This document shows positions 54,424 to 63,548 of a stretch of DNA of 64,000 nt, one piece after another (positions within the stretch are counted from its first letter, which is position 1; each line of letters starts with the position of its first letter). The notes under the pieces were generated by a model that saw nothing but the letters and a program-made list of their open reading frames with translations, had not been told where the DNA came from and ran no database searches. Made by a program: the position numbers and the translations under genes. The stretch is from Epibacterium ulvae (GTDB taxonomy: Bacteria > Pseudomonadota > Alphaproteobacteria > Rhodobacterales > Rhodobacteraceae), in NCBI RefSeq assembly GCF_900102795.1, contig NZ_FMWG01000002.1, forward strand, positions 434,001 to 498,000, written 5' to 3'.

Positions 54424-55620
54424 TTAGGTCTGATCGGAAGCTAGCGGTGCCGTAAGCGCACGGGTGAGAACCAAAATGCCGAGCGCAAGGACAGCGCCAA
54501 GCGCTGCCAGCTGTATTACGGCTTGAAAGCTATGATACTGGCCAATTGCACCCACCAATGGACCGGCGATTAGACCGCTGACCATAAGTGTATTCCAATA
54601 GATGGCTGTTGCACGTGCAAAGCGTCCATTTGCAAAGCTTTGCACGAAAGTGATGCTGAGGCTTGCATAGAACCCATAATACAGCCCTTCAATGGCGGCT
54701 CCCAGCATCATCATTTTCAGGCTGTTGATCTGCGCCAGAAATTCAATCGCGACGATGGCAAGGATCAAAGTACCTCCCAGTGTAAGACGCACGCCAAACC
54801 GCTGGATGAAGTAAGGAGTAGAGAGAATAGCAAAGATTTCGACAAAGGTTTTGATCGAAAAATGCAGGCCGGGTGCAAAGGTGGGCAGGTTCACCTCTTG
54901 CACGTAAAACAGCGGCAGGGCGGAAAAGGTCAGCGAATGTGCGGTTGAAAGGCAAAAGCAAACAAGCGCTGCTAGGTAAAGAGCATGATCTGACAAGGGG
55001 GCATGGGGTGCGGAGGCTCGCGTAGCCTTATCTGATTTGGTGAGACTGGTCATATTGCGCGGCACAATGTGCCACCAAAGCGTAAGCCAGATCACAACCA
55101 GTGCTGCGCAAACTCGAAAGACAAACGGCGCGCCTAAACTGTCTGCAATGACAAAAGATAGGGCAGGGCCCATCATCCAACCAGTGGATGTCGTGGCGCG
55201 CATAAAAGCATTGAACTGTTCTGTGGGGATCTTGCGCGCTTCGGCGTAACTGCGGCTCAGGGTGAACATCGTCGACACTGCGCTGGAGCCAAAGCTAAAC
55301 CCAATCACGCCAAAAGTTAGCGTGACCCAGAGCGTTGGGGAAAGCGACAAGGCACATGCCGCCATCAAATACCCGCTTGCAGCGATACCAATCAGCGGAA
55401 ACACGGGGTTCCCTGCATCCATGGCCTTTGCGAAACGTTTATTTAAAAACAATGTCAGTGCAACAACAAGGACAGAATAGACGCTTAAAATCAGCGGCGC
55501 ATTCTCTAGGTCCTCAACGATGAAATACCCCATGAAGGGAACGATCATAGAACTGCACAGCGTCCCGCTGAGTTGCAGTGCCAAGAAAGGCAACGCGCTG
55601 CGAAAGTCAGAAAATGTCAT
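54424..55620 (-). CDS. MFS transporter, sugar-efflux-like
   Basis: A 398-residue major facilitator with about 12 hydrophobic segments. It resembles SetA-type sugar efflux carriers in its general pattern (SIKTFVEIFAILSTPYF, LSITFVQSFANGRFARATAIYWNTLM). The family N-terminus starts at ATG 55620. Substrate is unknown; it lies next to but past the terminator of the tct operon, so it is probably separate. Confidence 0.72.
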   Translation of the reverse strand: MTFSDFRSALPFLALQLSGTLCSSMIVPFMGYFIVEDLENAPLILSVYSVLVVALTLFLNKRFAKAMDAGNPVFPLIGIAASGYLMAACALSLSPTLWVTLTFGVIGFSFGSSAVSTMFTLSRSYAEARKIPTEQFNAFMRATTSTGWMMGPALSFVIADSLGAPFVFRVCAALVVIWLTLWWHIVPRNMTSLTKSDKATRASAPHAPLSDHALYLAALVCFCLSTAHSLTFSALPLFYVQEVNLPTFAPGLHFSIKTFVEIFAILSTPYFIQRFGVRLTLGGTLILAIVAIEFLAQINSLKMMMLGAAIEGLYYGFYASLSITFVQSFANGRFARATAIYWNTLMVSGLIAGPLVGAIGQYHSFQAVIQLAALGAVLALGILVLTRALTAPLASDQT

Positions 55621-55728
55621 TGTAAAATAATCCAAAAGTACTGTCGCGCTAAGGCATGCAACCTGACATGGTTCCTGCGCTGCAAGCAAATGAAGCTTTT
55701 ATGTCATGCGAAGTGTGATGTATGACAT

Positions 55729-55755
55729 AAAAAAAGGGCGCGGAATGCGCCCTTT
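55729..55755 (-). terminator. Terminator of the acnD-prpF-tctCBA operon
   Basis: AAAGGGCGC and GCGCCCTTT with a five-base loop, followed on the minus strand by TTTTTTT. A strong intrinsic terminator just after tctA. Confidence 0.88.
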
Positions 55756-55778
55756 GAAAGATTGTATCAGCTTACCTC

Positions 55779-57272
55779 TTAGGTTTTGGCTTTGCGGTTC
55801 CTCACCGAGGGTAAGACGATAAGCAATGCCGCAAAGATCAGTAGGCCAAGTGTCATCGGGCGCTCCCAGATAAAACCAACCCCATCGTACAGCTGCATTG
55901 CACGGGCAAAGTTGTTTTCAAGCAATGGCCCAAGAATAAACCCGATCAGCAATGGCGCGAGAGGGTAGTTGGCAAACCGGAGTAAAGTTGCCCCAATGCC
56001 AAATCCGATCAGGATCAACAGCTCTGCTGCGTTATTTTGCCCGATGTAAGCCCCCATCAGAGTAAAGAACAAAATAAAGGGGATCAGAAAATTCCGTGGA
56101 ACCGCCAATACCTTTGCAATGTAAGGGATCAGAGGCAGGTTCAGGATCAACAACACCAAATTGCCAAGATACATTGAAACAATCACCGCCCAAAAGATCT
56201 GCGGCTCATCAATCATCAAACGCGGTCCTGGAGAGACGTTAAGCGCGATAAGCGCACCAAGCAAAATTGCAGTTGTTCCAGATCCTGGAATCCCAAGCGT
56301 CAAGAGTGGCACAAACGAGCCGGTACAGGCTGCGTTATTGGCGCTTTCGGGTGCCGCGATACCTTTAATGGCCCCTTTGCCAAATTCGTCCTGTTCATGC
56401 TTGGGGGCAATGTTGCGTTCAACTGCGTAGCCAAGGAAAGATGCGATTGTAGCCCCTGCGCCGGGGAGCACGCCAATAAAGAAGCCTTGCAAAGACTGTC
56501 GCCCGATAACGGGAGCAATTTTACGTGCTTCATCCCTGCTGATACGCAGATCTTTGATTTCGCCGCTGTTGTCATCGCCAGTTTTGGAGCGGGTGGGGTC
56601 CAGCACCAGATAGATCGCTTCGGGGAGGGCAAACATCGCCATGGCGAGTGTAACAAACCCAAAGCCAGATTGCAGCTCCATCACCCCCATAGTGAAACGG
56701 GCAGAGTTAAACAGAACGCCTTCGCCAACCGTGGCCATGATGAGGCCCAGAAACGTCATCAGCAGTGCTTTTGAGACCTGACCAGTGCCCGCAAAGGCCG
56801 CAATGGCGGACAATCCCACGACCATCAGTGCAAAATACTCTGAGGAATGAAACAAAAGCGCGACCGAAGCCAGCGCAGGTGCAAAGATCATCAAGAGAAT
56901 TGCACCAATGGTTCCCCCTGAAAAAGAGGCAATCGCGGCGATGGTCAGGGCTTTACCCGCTTTGCCTGCGCGTGCCATCGGATAGCCATCAAAGGATGTC
57001 GCCACTGTTGAGGCCACGCCGGGTGCATTGATCAATATCGACGAGGTCGATCCGCCAAAAACCGCGCCATAGTACACCCCTGCCAGCAGGATCAGCGCAG
57101 CAGAAGGATCACCAATGGTGATGGCAATCGGGATCATGATAGCAATGATCGACATCGGCCCAAGGCCGGGCAACATGCCGATAAATGTCCCGATCAAACA
57201 TCCACCGATGACCATCAGGATGTTTGTAAACGTAAAGGCCGTGGCAAGACCTGTTAAAAGTCCTTCCAGCAT
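55779..57272 (-). CDS. tctA: Tripartite tricarboxylate transporter, large membrane subunit TctA
   Basis: A 497-residue membrane subunit that moves tricarboxylates across the inner membrane. It starts MLEGLLTGLATAFT and has GCLIGTFIGMLPGLGPM, YGAVFGGSTSSILINAPG and GIPGSGTTAILLGALI, the TctA signatures. It lies one base after tctB and ends at the terminator. Confidence 0.94.
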   Translation of the reverse strand: MLEGLLTGLATAFTFTNILMVIGGCLIGTFIGMLPGLGPMSIIAIMIPIAITIGDPSAALILLAGVYYGAVFGGSTSSILINAPGVASTVATSFDGYPMARAGKAGKALTIAAIASFSGGTIGAILLMIFAPALASVALLFHSSEYFALMVVGLSAIAAFAGTGQVSKALLMTFLGLIMATVGEGVLFNSARFTMGVMELQSGFGFVTLAMAMFALPEAIYLVLDPTRSKTGDDNSGEIKDLRISRDEARKIAPVIGRQSLQGFFIGVLPGAGATIASFLGYAVERNIAPKHEQDEFGKGAIKGIAAPESANNAACTGSFVPLLTLGIPGSGTTAILLGALIALNVSPGPRLMIDEPQIFWAVIVSMYLGNLVLLILNLPLIPYIAKVLAVPRNFLIPFILFFTLMGAYIGQNNAAELLILIGFGIGATLLRFANYPLAPLLIGFILGPLLENNFARAMQLYDGVGFIWERPMTLGLLIFAALLIVLPSVRNRKAKT

Positions 57273-57273
57273 A

Positions 57274-57762
57274 TCAGCTCCCCATCAGAAAAAAAGGAAA
57301 GGGGCTTAGGAAAATCCCCAAAACGGCATCCACCAGATACCAGACTGTGCCGGCCGCGATGGCAGAGACCAGCGCCATCAATCCAAAACGTCGCTCGCCC
57401 AGAATAAGACTGCCTCCGACGAGGAAAAGGAAGGTGCTGCCAAGAAACCCAAAGGGGCGCAGCAAGATCGCATAAACGACCATCAGTCCTAGTAAAAGTA
57501 CGGCCTGGCCGACGTTATATTCCCAAAGGCGAGACAGATTAATGTCGCTCTGTGGCTGTTCTGAGCTGCGTTCTAAGTTAAATAAAACGCTGAGAGACAT
57601 GAGCACGCCACCAACGGCAAGCACTTTGGGAAAACTGGATGGCCAAATCGGGCTGCGCCGCATAATCGGAGGCAGCAGGTCATCCATCAGGAAATATGCG
57701 GAATAGCCGTAGAGCACGCATACAAAGAAAAGGGCCAGAGCGATCCAACGGTCTAGAGCCAT
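57274..57762 (-). CDS. tctB: Tripartite tricarboxylate transporter, small membrane subunit TctB
   Basis: A 162-residue protein with four helices (IALALFFVCVLYGYSAYF, VLAVGGVLMSLSVLF). The GGAGG before ATG 57762 decides this start against earlier in-frame ATGs at 57777 and 57831. TctB gives the small membrane subunit for TctA; spacing shows an operon. Confidence 0.85.
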   Translation of the reverse strand: MALDRWIALALFFVCVLYGYSAYFLMDDLLPPIMRRSPIWPSSFPKVLAVGGVLMSLSVLFNLERSSEQPQSDINLSRLWEYNVGQAVLLLGLMVVYAILLRPFGFLGSTFLFLVGGSLILGERRFGLMALVSAIAAGTVWYLVDAVLGIFLSPFPFFLMGS

Positions 57763-57846
57763 ATCGCTGTCCTCCATCACTTGCGGAAAAGCCCGGCGCG
57801 TGGGTGCGCCGGGTTGATGTTTGAAGATCAAACAGTGTCGGTCAGA

Positions 57847-58830
57847 TTATAGGAAGCCAAGCTTGCGCATCAGATCACCGATTACCTGTTCTTGATTTTC
57901 AAGGAAGCTCCGGAATTCATCGCCGTTGTTGTGAATGTTGACCCAACCATTGCGCTGGCGTACGGCTTCCCATTCAGGGGTGTCGTACATCTTTGTCAGC
58001 GCGTCCTGATATGAGGAAAGTTTGTCCTCTGGCAGGCCGGGGGCTGCGAAGAAACCACGCCAGTTTACAAAGGTGGTATCATTGCCTTGTTCAACCATGG
58101 TTGGGGCATCCGGGAAGGCATCGACACGGGCATCTGCGGTAACGCCGATAATGCGCACTTCGCCCGCTTTGGCGAGTTCTACCGCCTCAGAAAACCCGGT
58201 TGAGACGGCTTTGACCTCACCGGACAACAAACCTGCCATGGTTGCGCCACCACCATCATATGGCACGTATTTCAGATCCAAAGGATCTGCACCCGCGGAT
58301 TGAAAGACCATGGCGGCGACAAGGTGATCCATACCACCCGGCACAGAGCCACCGCCAATAGCAACGCTGCGAGGATCTGCTTTGAAGGCATCAATCAGAC
58401 CGTTTACATTCTGAATATCACTGTCTGCGGCAACTACTAGTGCGGCATAATCGCCAATTGTGCCTGCAACCAATGTCAGGTCACGGAAATTCTGCGGGAA
58501 CACACCGGTAAGCGAGCGAATGACAATGGGAGTTGAGTTGACCATCAGCGTGCCATGTTGGCTGGCCGCGTTTTCAATCAGATAGCCAATGGCCTTGCCA
58601 CCTCCGCCACCAGACATGTTTTCATATGAGGCTGTTCCAACCAAACCAGCGCCAGTCAGCGCCTCGCCGGTACCACGCGCAGTGCCATCCCATCCACCAC
58701 CGGCGCCGCCGGGGATCAAAAAGTGCACACTGTCCAACACAGGATCAGCCGAGGCCAGCGGTGCGCCTAAGCTGAGGCTGGCCACAGCAAAACCCAATGC
58801 AGCGCGACGGCTAAATTTTAAAATACTCAT
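57847..58830 (-). CDS. tctC: Tripartite tricarboxylate transporter, binding protein TctC
   Basis: A 327-residue periplasmic binding protein of the TctC/Bug family. A signal peptide (ending ASA near 28) is followed by VHFLIPGGAGGGWDGTARGTG and YVPYDGGGATMAGLLSGEV, typical for the family. These bind carboxylates such as citrate; the ligand here is not determined. It lies between prpF and tctB. Confidence 0.92.
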   Translation of the reverse strand: MSILKFSRRAALGFAVASLSLGAPLASADPVLDSVHFLIPGGAGGGWDGTARGTGEALTGAGLVGTASYENMSGGGGGKAIGYLIENAASQHGTLMVNSTPIVIRSLTGVFPQNFRDLTLVAGTIGDYAALVVAADSDIQNVNGLIDAFKADPRSVAIGGGSVPGGMDHLVAAMVFQSAGADPLDLKYVPYDGGGATMAGLLSGEVKAVSTGFSEAVELAKAGEVRIIGVTADARVDAFPDAPTMVEQGNDTTFVNWRGFFAAPGLPEDKLSSYQDALTKMYDTPEWEAVRQRNGWVNIHNNGDEFRSFLENQEQVIGDLMRKLGFL

Positions 58831-58853
58831 GTTTTCCTCCCGTTACATGAATT

Positions 58854-58876
58854 ACCTAATCTTGTATCGATTAGGT
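58854..58876. promoter_or_regulatory. Perfect inverted repeat in the prpF-tctC gap
   Basis: ACCTAATC-ttgtatc-GATTAGGT is an 8-bp perfect inverted repeat in the 99-base gap upstream of tctC. It may be an operator (IclR or other) or an internal promoter site. Confidence 0.5.
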
Positions 58877-58929
58877 CATATGAGGTCTCGGAACCTTTTT
58901 GAGGCTCTCGTTCACCAAAGTTACTGCGT

Positions 58930-60084
58930 TCAGGGGGTGTCTATCTCTTTGCGCAGTAGGTCGTCTGGGTAGTGAACTGCACCGCTCATGATGCAGCGTT
59001 GTGTGCGAAAGGTCGTGGCCGATCGCGCACTTTGGGTTGGGCCAATTGCCTCGACCTCAGCATCAACGGGCAATACACCCGAAGGGTTGCCCACGCGTAT
59101 AGTCTTGGCATCGCCACCGATCTGTGCCGGAAGACTGCCCTCAAGTTTACAAGCGACTGCCACGCACATACCGCCTGACAGTGTAATTGCTTTATGAAAG
59201 TTCCCCATTGAAATCAGCCGCACCGCGATGTCATGACTGTCTGCTGAATTGCAGCGACCATCAAGCGAGGTAAACTCGCGAGGGTGTGCAACCATTGCAA
59301 CCTTGGGATTGGACAGTGGGATTTCTTCCGCACATGTTGCCATTCCCATAGCCACGCCACCTGCACGGCGGATCTCATCCATACGGTGCATCAATTCTGC
59401 ATTGTTGTCCAATGTTTCTGGCGCTTCATGTCCGGTGCAGCCAATATCGCGTGCCCGCACAAAAACAACTGGATTGGCCGCATCAATTAAAGAGACTTCG
59501 AAACGTTCACCACTGCCAGTTATGATGTTATCAACCTCGTGACCGGTTGGCAGTAACGCCCCGGTGACCGCACCCCCCGGGTTCAGAAAATCAAGACGGA
59601 TGGGGGCACCGCTGCCGCTTACACCGGGAATTTCAAAATTGCCGTCTTCAAGTGCAGCGCCATCTTTGACGGCGAACTCGGCCTGATAGATCTGACCTGT
59701 ATTGGTGTTGTGAATGCGCACTTGGCAGGTCTCATCCGTTGGGGTCACAAACCCCTCACGCACGGCAAAAGGTCCGACACAGGAGGACATGTTTCCACAG
59801 GTCGAACCATAATCTGCAACCGGCGCTCTGACGGCGATCTGGACAAAGGTGTAATCCACATCTGCGTCAGGATGCGTTGAGGGGCCGACAATCACCACTT
59901 TAGAGAGAGAGGAAAGCCCGCCACCTAATCCATCCAGCTGGCGTCCATTTGGATCTGGACTGCCCAGAACATGAAGAAAAATACGATCACGCAGCGCTTG
60001 ATCGGTTGGGAGATCCTTGCTGTTGAAGACCACCGCTTTGGACGTCCCACCCCGATAAAACGCAGCACGCAGAGATTGAACCAT
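58930..60084 (-). CDS. prpF: PrpF-family isomerase (2-methylaconitate isomerase-like)
   Basis: A 384-residue enzyme of the PrpF family, which moves the double bond of 2-methylaconitate or related carboxylates. The catalytic pair from Shewanella PrpF (Lys73 and Cys107, 34 apart) matches Lys62 (SLSKVV) and Cys96 (GSTCGN), also 34 apart. It overlaps the acnD stop by 1 base, showing coupling. The family also includes methylitaconate isomerase and oxalomesaconate tautomerase, so the substrate is open. Confidence 0.86.
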   Translation of the reverse strand: MVQSLRAAFYRGGTSKAVVFNSKDLPTDQALRDRIFLHVLGSPDPNGRQLDGLGGGLSSLSKVVIVGPSTHPDADVDYTFVQIAVRAPVADYGSTCGNMSSCVGPFAVREGFVTPTDETCQVRIHNTNTGQIYQAEFAVKDGAALEDGNFEIPGVSGSGAPIRLDFLNPGGAVTGALLPTGHEVDNIITGSGERFEVSLIDAANPVVFVRARDIGCTGHEAPETLDNNAELMHRMDEIRRAGGVAMGMATCAEEIPLSNPKVAMVAHPREFTSLDGRCNSADSHDIAVRLISMGNFHKAITLSGGMCVAVACKLEGSLPAQIGGDAKTIRVGNPSGVLPVDAEVEAIGPTQSARSATTFRTQRCIMSGAVHYPDDLLRKEIDTP

Positions 60085-62678
60085 TACGCAGCCCCCGCAA
60101 GGAATTTGCGGAACGCGCGCGGCAGCAGACCGCCTTCTGAAAAAGTCGCGCGCTCTGCGTCATTGTACAAGCGCAGATCAAGGGGGGTCGTGGTTTTTCT
60201 GCCATCTTCACGCGTGATTGTCAGCTCTGCCGATGTCAGCGCTTCATTCAAATGGATGTCAAACAATTCGCTGCCATCAAGTTCAAGCGTCTTGCGTGTG
60301 ACCCCTTCGGGGAAACACAATGGGGCGATCCCCATATTAACCAGGTTAGACCGGTGGATACGTTCGAAACTTTCGGCAATGACAGCGCGGATTCCGGCAA
60401 GCCAAGGTGCCTTTGCTGCGGTGTCGCGGGACGAGCCGCATCCATATTCTTTTCCGCCAATCACCACGAGCGGCTGTTCACGCCCAAGATAGGTTTCGAT
60501 GGCATTAAAGATCGTGGTGACACGCCCTTCAGGCTGAATGCTGGTCCAGGATCCCTCGCGATCTGGAACCATCTCATTGCGCAAACGATAGTTTGCAAAT
60601 GTGGAGCGGATGACCACATCTGAACAGCCACGGCGGGTGCCAAAGGAATTAAAATCCCGGTGTGCAACACCATGGCGTTGCAAAAACTGCCCCGCTTCTG
60701 ACTCTGGTGTAATGATCCCAGACGGCGAGATATGATCCGTGGTGACACTATCGCCCAAGATCACCAACGGCCGTAGGCCACGTAGGGTGGTCACTGGTGT
60801 GTTGGCAGCCCGGATGTCTTTCACAAAGGGTGGGAAAGAAACATAGGTAGAAGGCGTCCAGTCATATCGACCCGCGCCCACCTGCATCGCAGTCCATTGT
60901 GCATTGATTGTATCTATACTGTTGTAATTGTCACGAAACTCTTCTGGCGTCACATGTGCCTCGATCAATGCAGACACTTCGTCTGCATCTGGCCAAAGGT
61001 CATCCAGATAGACCGGTGCGCCGTCTTGATCATGGCCAAGCGGCGCGCTGGAAATATCTGTAAGCACAGAACCCGCCAGCGCATAAGCGATCACCAATGG
61101 CGGGGATGCAATCATATTGCGTGAGGCCAATGGGTGGATACGTCCTGCAAAGTTTCGGTTCCCCGACAGCACCGCGATGCCTTTCACGTCATGGGCGCGA
61201 ATGGTTTCTTCATGTGCCGGGTGCAGGGGGCCAGACATGCCGTTGCAGGTCGAACAGGAAAAGGCCGCAATTTCAAATCCAAGTTTGCTGAGATCTTCCT
61301 GCAGACCGCTTTGTTTAAGATACCGCGCCACAACACGAGAGCCCGGCGCAAGCGATGTCTTTACGTGGGGTTTTACCTGCAACCCTTTTGCGACGGCTTT
61401 TCGGGCCATCAGCCCTGCCATTATCATATTGCGCGGATTTGCGGTGTTTGTGCAGCTGGTGATTGCAGCGATGATAACATCGCCATTACCAATGTCATGG
61501 GCAGGTAAGCTGCCGCTTTGGTCCACAACAGCCACTCTGTGATCAGCCTCTTCAACCGAGGTAAGCTGTTTCGTGGCGTCTGCCAGATCGATCCGTTGTT
61601 CTGGGCGAGAGGGGCCAGACACGGCGCGGCCAATCTGGCTTAGATCAATGTGAACGACCTCGTCATACTCTATCGCAGTGTCAACGCCATCATTCCAAAG
61701 GCCCTGAACCTGACAATAGGCTTGGGTGCGTGCGCTGTGCTCTCCGCGTCCAGTTTGGTTCAGATAGTGGATCGTGTTCTCATCAACCGGGCAGAACACC
61801 ATGGTTGATCCATATTCGGGGGCCATATTCGCGATGGTTGCACGATCTGCGACGCTTAGTGTGTTGTAGCCAGTCCCAAACATTTCAACAAATGTATCAA
61901 CCACGCCAAGAGCGCGCAGTTTTTCGGCCACAACCAGCGCGATGTCCGTGGCTGTAATATCGTGTGAGGGCGCGCCTGTGACTTCAAGCCCGACAACGCG
62001 GGGCACATTCACCGAAGAGGTTTCACCAAACAGTAGCGCTTCGGCTTCCAGTCCGCCAATCCCCCAGCCCATAACGCCAAGCGCATTGATCATCGGTGTA
62101 TGGCTGTCTGTACCTAGCGAGGAGTCTGGGATCAAAAGATGCGGGTTTTCGTTGGACGGCAGAACCGTATGGCCAAGATATTCCAGATTGACCTGATGGC
62201 AGATGCCGCTACCGGGAGGCATGACACGCAGGCGGGGAAAGCGGTCTGCGCAGGCCTTCAGAAAGGCAAAACGCTCCCGGTTTACTTCAAATTCGCGTTG
62301 CATGTTTTGTTCAAGTGCAAATTTATCTGCCCAGTGATTGATCGACATGGCGTGATCAATAATCAGATCCACTGGCAGGCTCATATCAACCGTGCTCGGA
62401 TCTCCGCCATGTGCCTCAAGGTGGTCGCGAATGGCCATAATATCGATCAGGGCAGGGATGCCGAGCATATCGTGAAGCAACAGACGGGCTGGGCGAAAGG
62501 GCACCGCATCCCCCTTGCGTGCCGCGACCTGCAACGCCGCCTCACCCTCTGTGGAATGACGTGCCGCGTTTTCGGCAAGAACGCGTAACGAATAGGGCAG
62601 GGTGCGCGTGCGGTCTCCCAATAGGGCACGATAATCAAGGGCTTTAAGGGGCGAATTGGGAATGTCGAGGTAGTGCAC
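60084..62678 (-). CDS. acnD: AcnD-type 2-methylisocitrate dehydratase
   Basis: An 864-residue [4Fe-4S] aconitase-superfamily enzyme. Cluster cysteines are C409 in AAITSCTNT and C475/C478 in FSCSTCNGMSG. The NGMSG form is that of AcnD, not AcnA (which has IGNSG, as in the gene at 41,492). AcnD needs PrpF for 2-methylcitrate use. The start is a GTG at 62678 after AGGAG. The next gene, prpF, overlaps it. Substrate range cannot be fixed by sequence. Confidence 0.86.
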   Translation of the reverse strand: MHYLDIPNSPLKALDYRALLGDRTRTLPYSLRVLAENAARHSTEGEAALQVAARKGDAVPFRPARLLLHDMLGIPALIDIMAIRDHLEAHGGDPSTVDMSLPVDLIIDHAMSINHWADKFALEQNMQREFEVNRERFAFLKACADRFPRLRVMPPGSGICHQVNLEYLGHTVLPSNENPHLLIPDSSLGTDSHTPMINALGVMGWGIGGLEAEALLFGETSSVNVPRVVGLEVTGAPSHDITATDIALVVAEKLRALGVVDTFVEMFGTGYNTLSVADRATIANMAPEYGSTMVFCPVDENTIHYLNQTGRGEHSARTQAYCQVQGLWNDGVDTAIEYDEVVHIDLSQIGRAVSGPSRPEQRIDLADATKQLTSVEEADHRVAVVDQSGSLPAHDIGNGDVIIAAITSCTNTANPRNMIMAGLMARKAVAKGLQVKPHVKTSLAPGSRVVARYLKQSGLQEDLSKLGFEIAAFSCSTCNGMSGPLHPAHEETIRAHDVKGIAVLSGNRNFAGRIHPLASRNMIASPPLVIAYALAGSVLTDISSAPLGHDQDGAPVYLDDLWPDADEVSALIEAHVTPEEFRDNYNSIDTINAQWTAMQVGAGRYDWTPSTYVSFPPFVKDIRAANTPVTTLRGLRPLVILGDSVTTDHISPSGIITPESEAGQFLQRHGVAHRDFNSFGTRRGCSDVVIRSTFANYRLRNEMVPDREGSWTSIQPEGRVTTIFNAIETYLGREQPLVVIGGKEYGCGSSRDTAAKAPWLAGIRAVIAESFERIHRSNLVNMGIAPLCFPEGVTRKTLELDGSELFDIHLNEALTSAELTITREDGRKTTTPLDLRLYNDAERATFSEGGLLPRAFRKFLAGAA

Positions 62679-62714
62679 GTCTTGATCTCCTGAATTGGTT
62701 GAATGGTAGACAGC

Positions 62715-62755
62715 CGCCTAGATATGAGGCAAGTTGTGAACGTATTCGTTTCATC
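62715..62755. promoter_or_regulatory. Divergent acnD/iclR promoter region
   Basis: The 86-base gap contains an imperfect dyad TGAACG-tatt-CGTTTCA (one extra base). It is the natural place for an IclR operator controlling both acnD and iclR. Confidence 0.35.
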
Positions 62756-62764
62756 AGGTGAAAT

Positions 62765-63436
62765 ATGATCTCAGGTCAACGGACCGAAGCGGTCGAGCGC
62801 GCGATGTCGATTTTGAACGCGTTTTCGACCAAAACACCCAGCCTTTCATTGGCGGATCTTGCCGAAGAAACCGGGCTGCATAAAACCACGATTTTGCGGC
62901 TCACCAATTCTATGGCGATCTATGGATTTATCCAAAGAGATGATGCTGGAAAATTCACAGTGGGCCCCAGTGTTTGGCGGTTGGGATTGGTGTTTCGACA
63001 GGACTTCACCAAACGTGAACATGTTGCGCCTTCGCTTCGAATTTTAGCTGATGCCACAGGCGAAACTGCGTCTTTTTACGTTAAAGTTGGTAATGAAAGG
63101 GTTTGTTTATACAGGGAAAATTCCCCAAACCTGTTGCGATTTCATGTCGAAGAAGGTATGCGGTTAAAATTATCTACAGGGGCGTCGGGCTTGGTTCTGC
63201 GCCATTTCTCAGGTGAAGATGTAGGCAATCTGGATCGCTTTAATGCAAATGGGACCGCCGTCTCAGTCGGGCAAACCAATCCCAATATTTCCTCAATTGC
63301 GACCCCTGTGTTTGATGCCCAGAAACAATTGATCGGTGCGCTCACTGTGTCTGGTCTTGTCAACAGATTTGATGAAGAGGCACGCATGCGCACGATTCCA
63401 TTGTTGGAAAGCCTTGCGCGCGGTCTTGGAGCTTGA
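62765..63436 (+). CDS. IclR-family transcriptional regulator
   Basis: A 223-residue regulator with an N-terminal winged helix-turn-helix (LSLADLAEETGLHKTTILRLTNSM) and a C-terminal ligand-binding GAF-like domain (GETASFYVKVGNERVCLYRE). IclR proteins respond to small acids. It is divergent from acnD, and probably controls the cluster; AGGTGA precedes the ATG. Confidence 0.9.
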   Translation: MISGQRTEAVERAMSILNAFSTKTPSLSLADLAEETGLHKTTILRLTNSMAIYGFIQRDDAGKFTVGPSVWRLGLVFRQDFTKREHVAPSLRILADATGETASFYVKVGNERVCLYRENSPNLLRFHVEEGMRLKLSTGASGLVLRHFSGEDVGNLDRFNANGTAVSVGQTNPNISSIATPVFDAQKQLIGALTVSGLVNRFDEEARMRTIPLLESLARGLGA

Positions 63437-63548
63437 TCTGTCTTGAGCTCAGAAATTTCACTCAGTGAAACCTGTTTATTCGTTGCTTGTATCAATCTCA
63501 GTCGCTGATTAGGCAGAGAGCAAAACCCTGATTTGGAGGGCATTTGCT

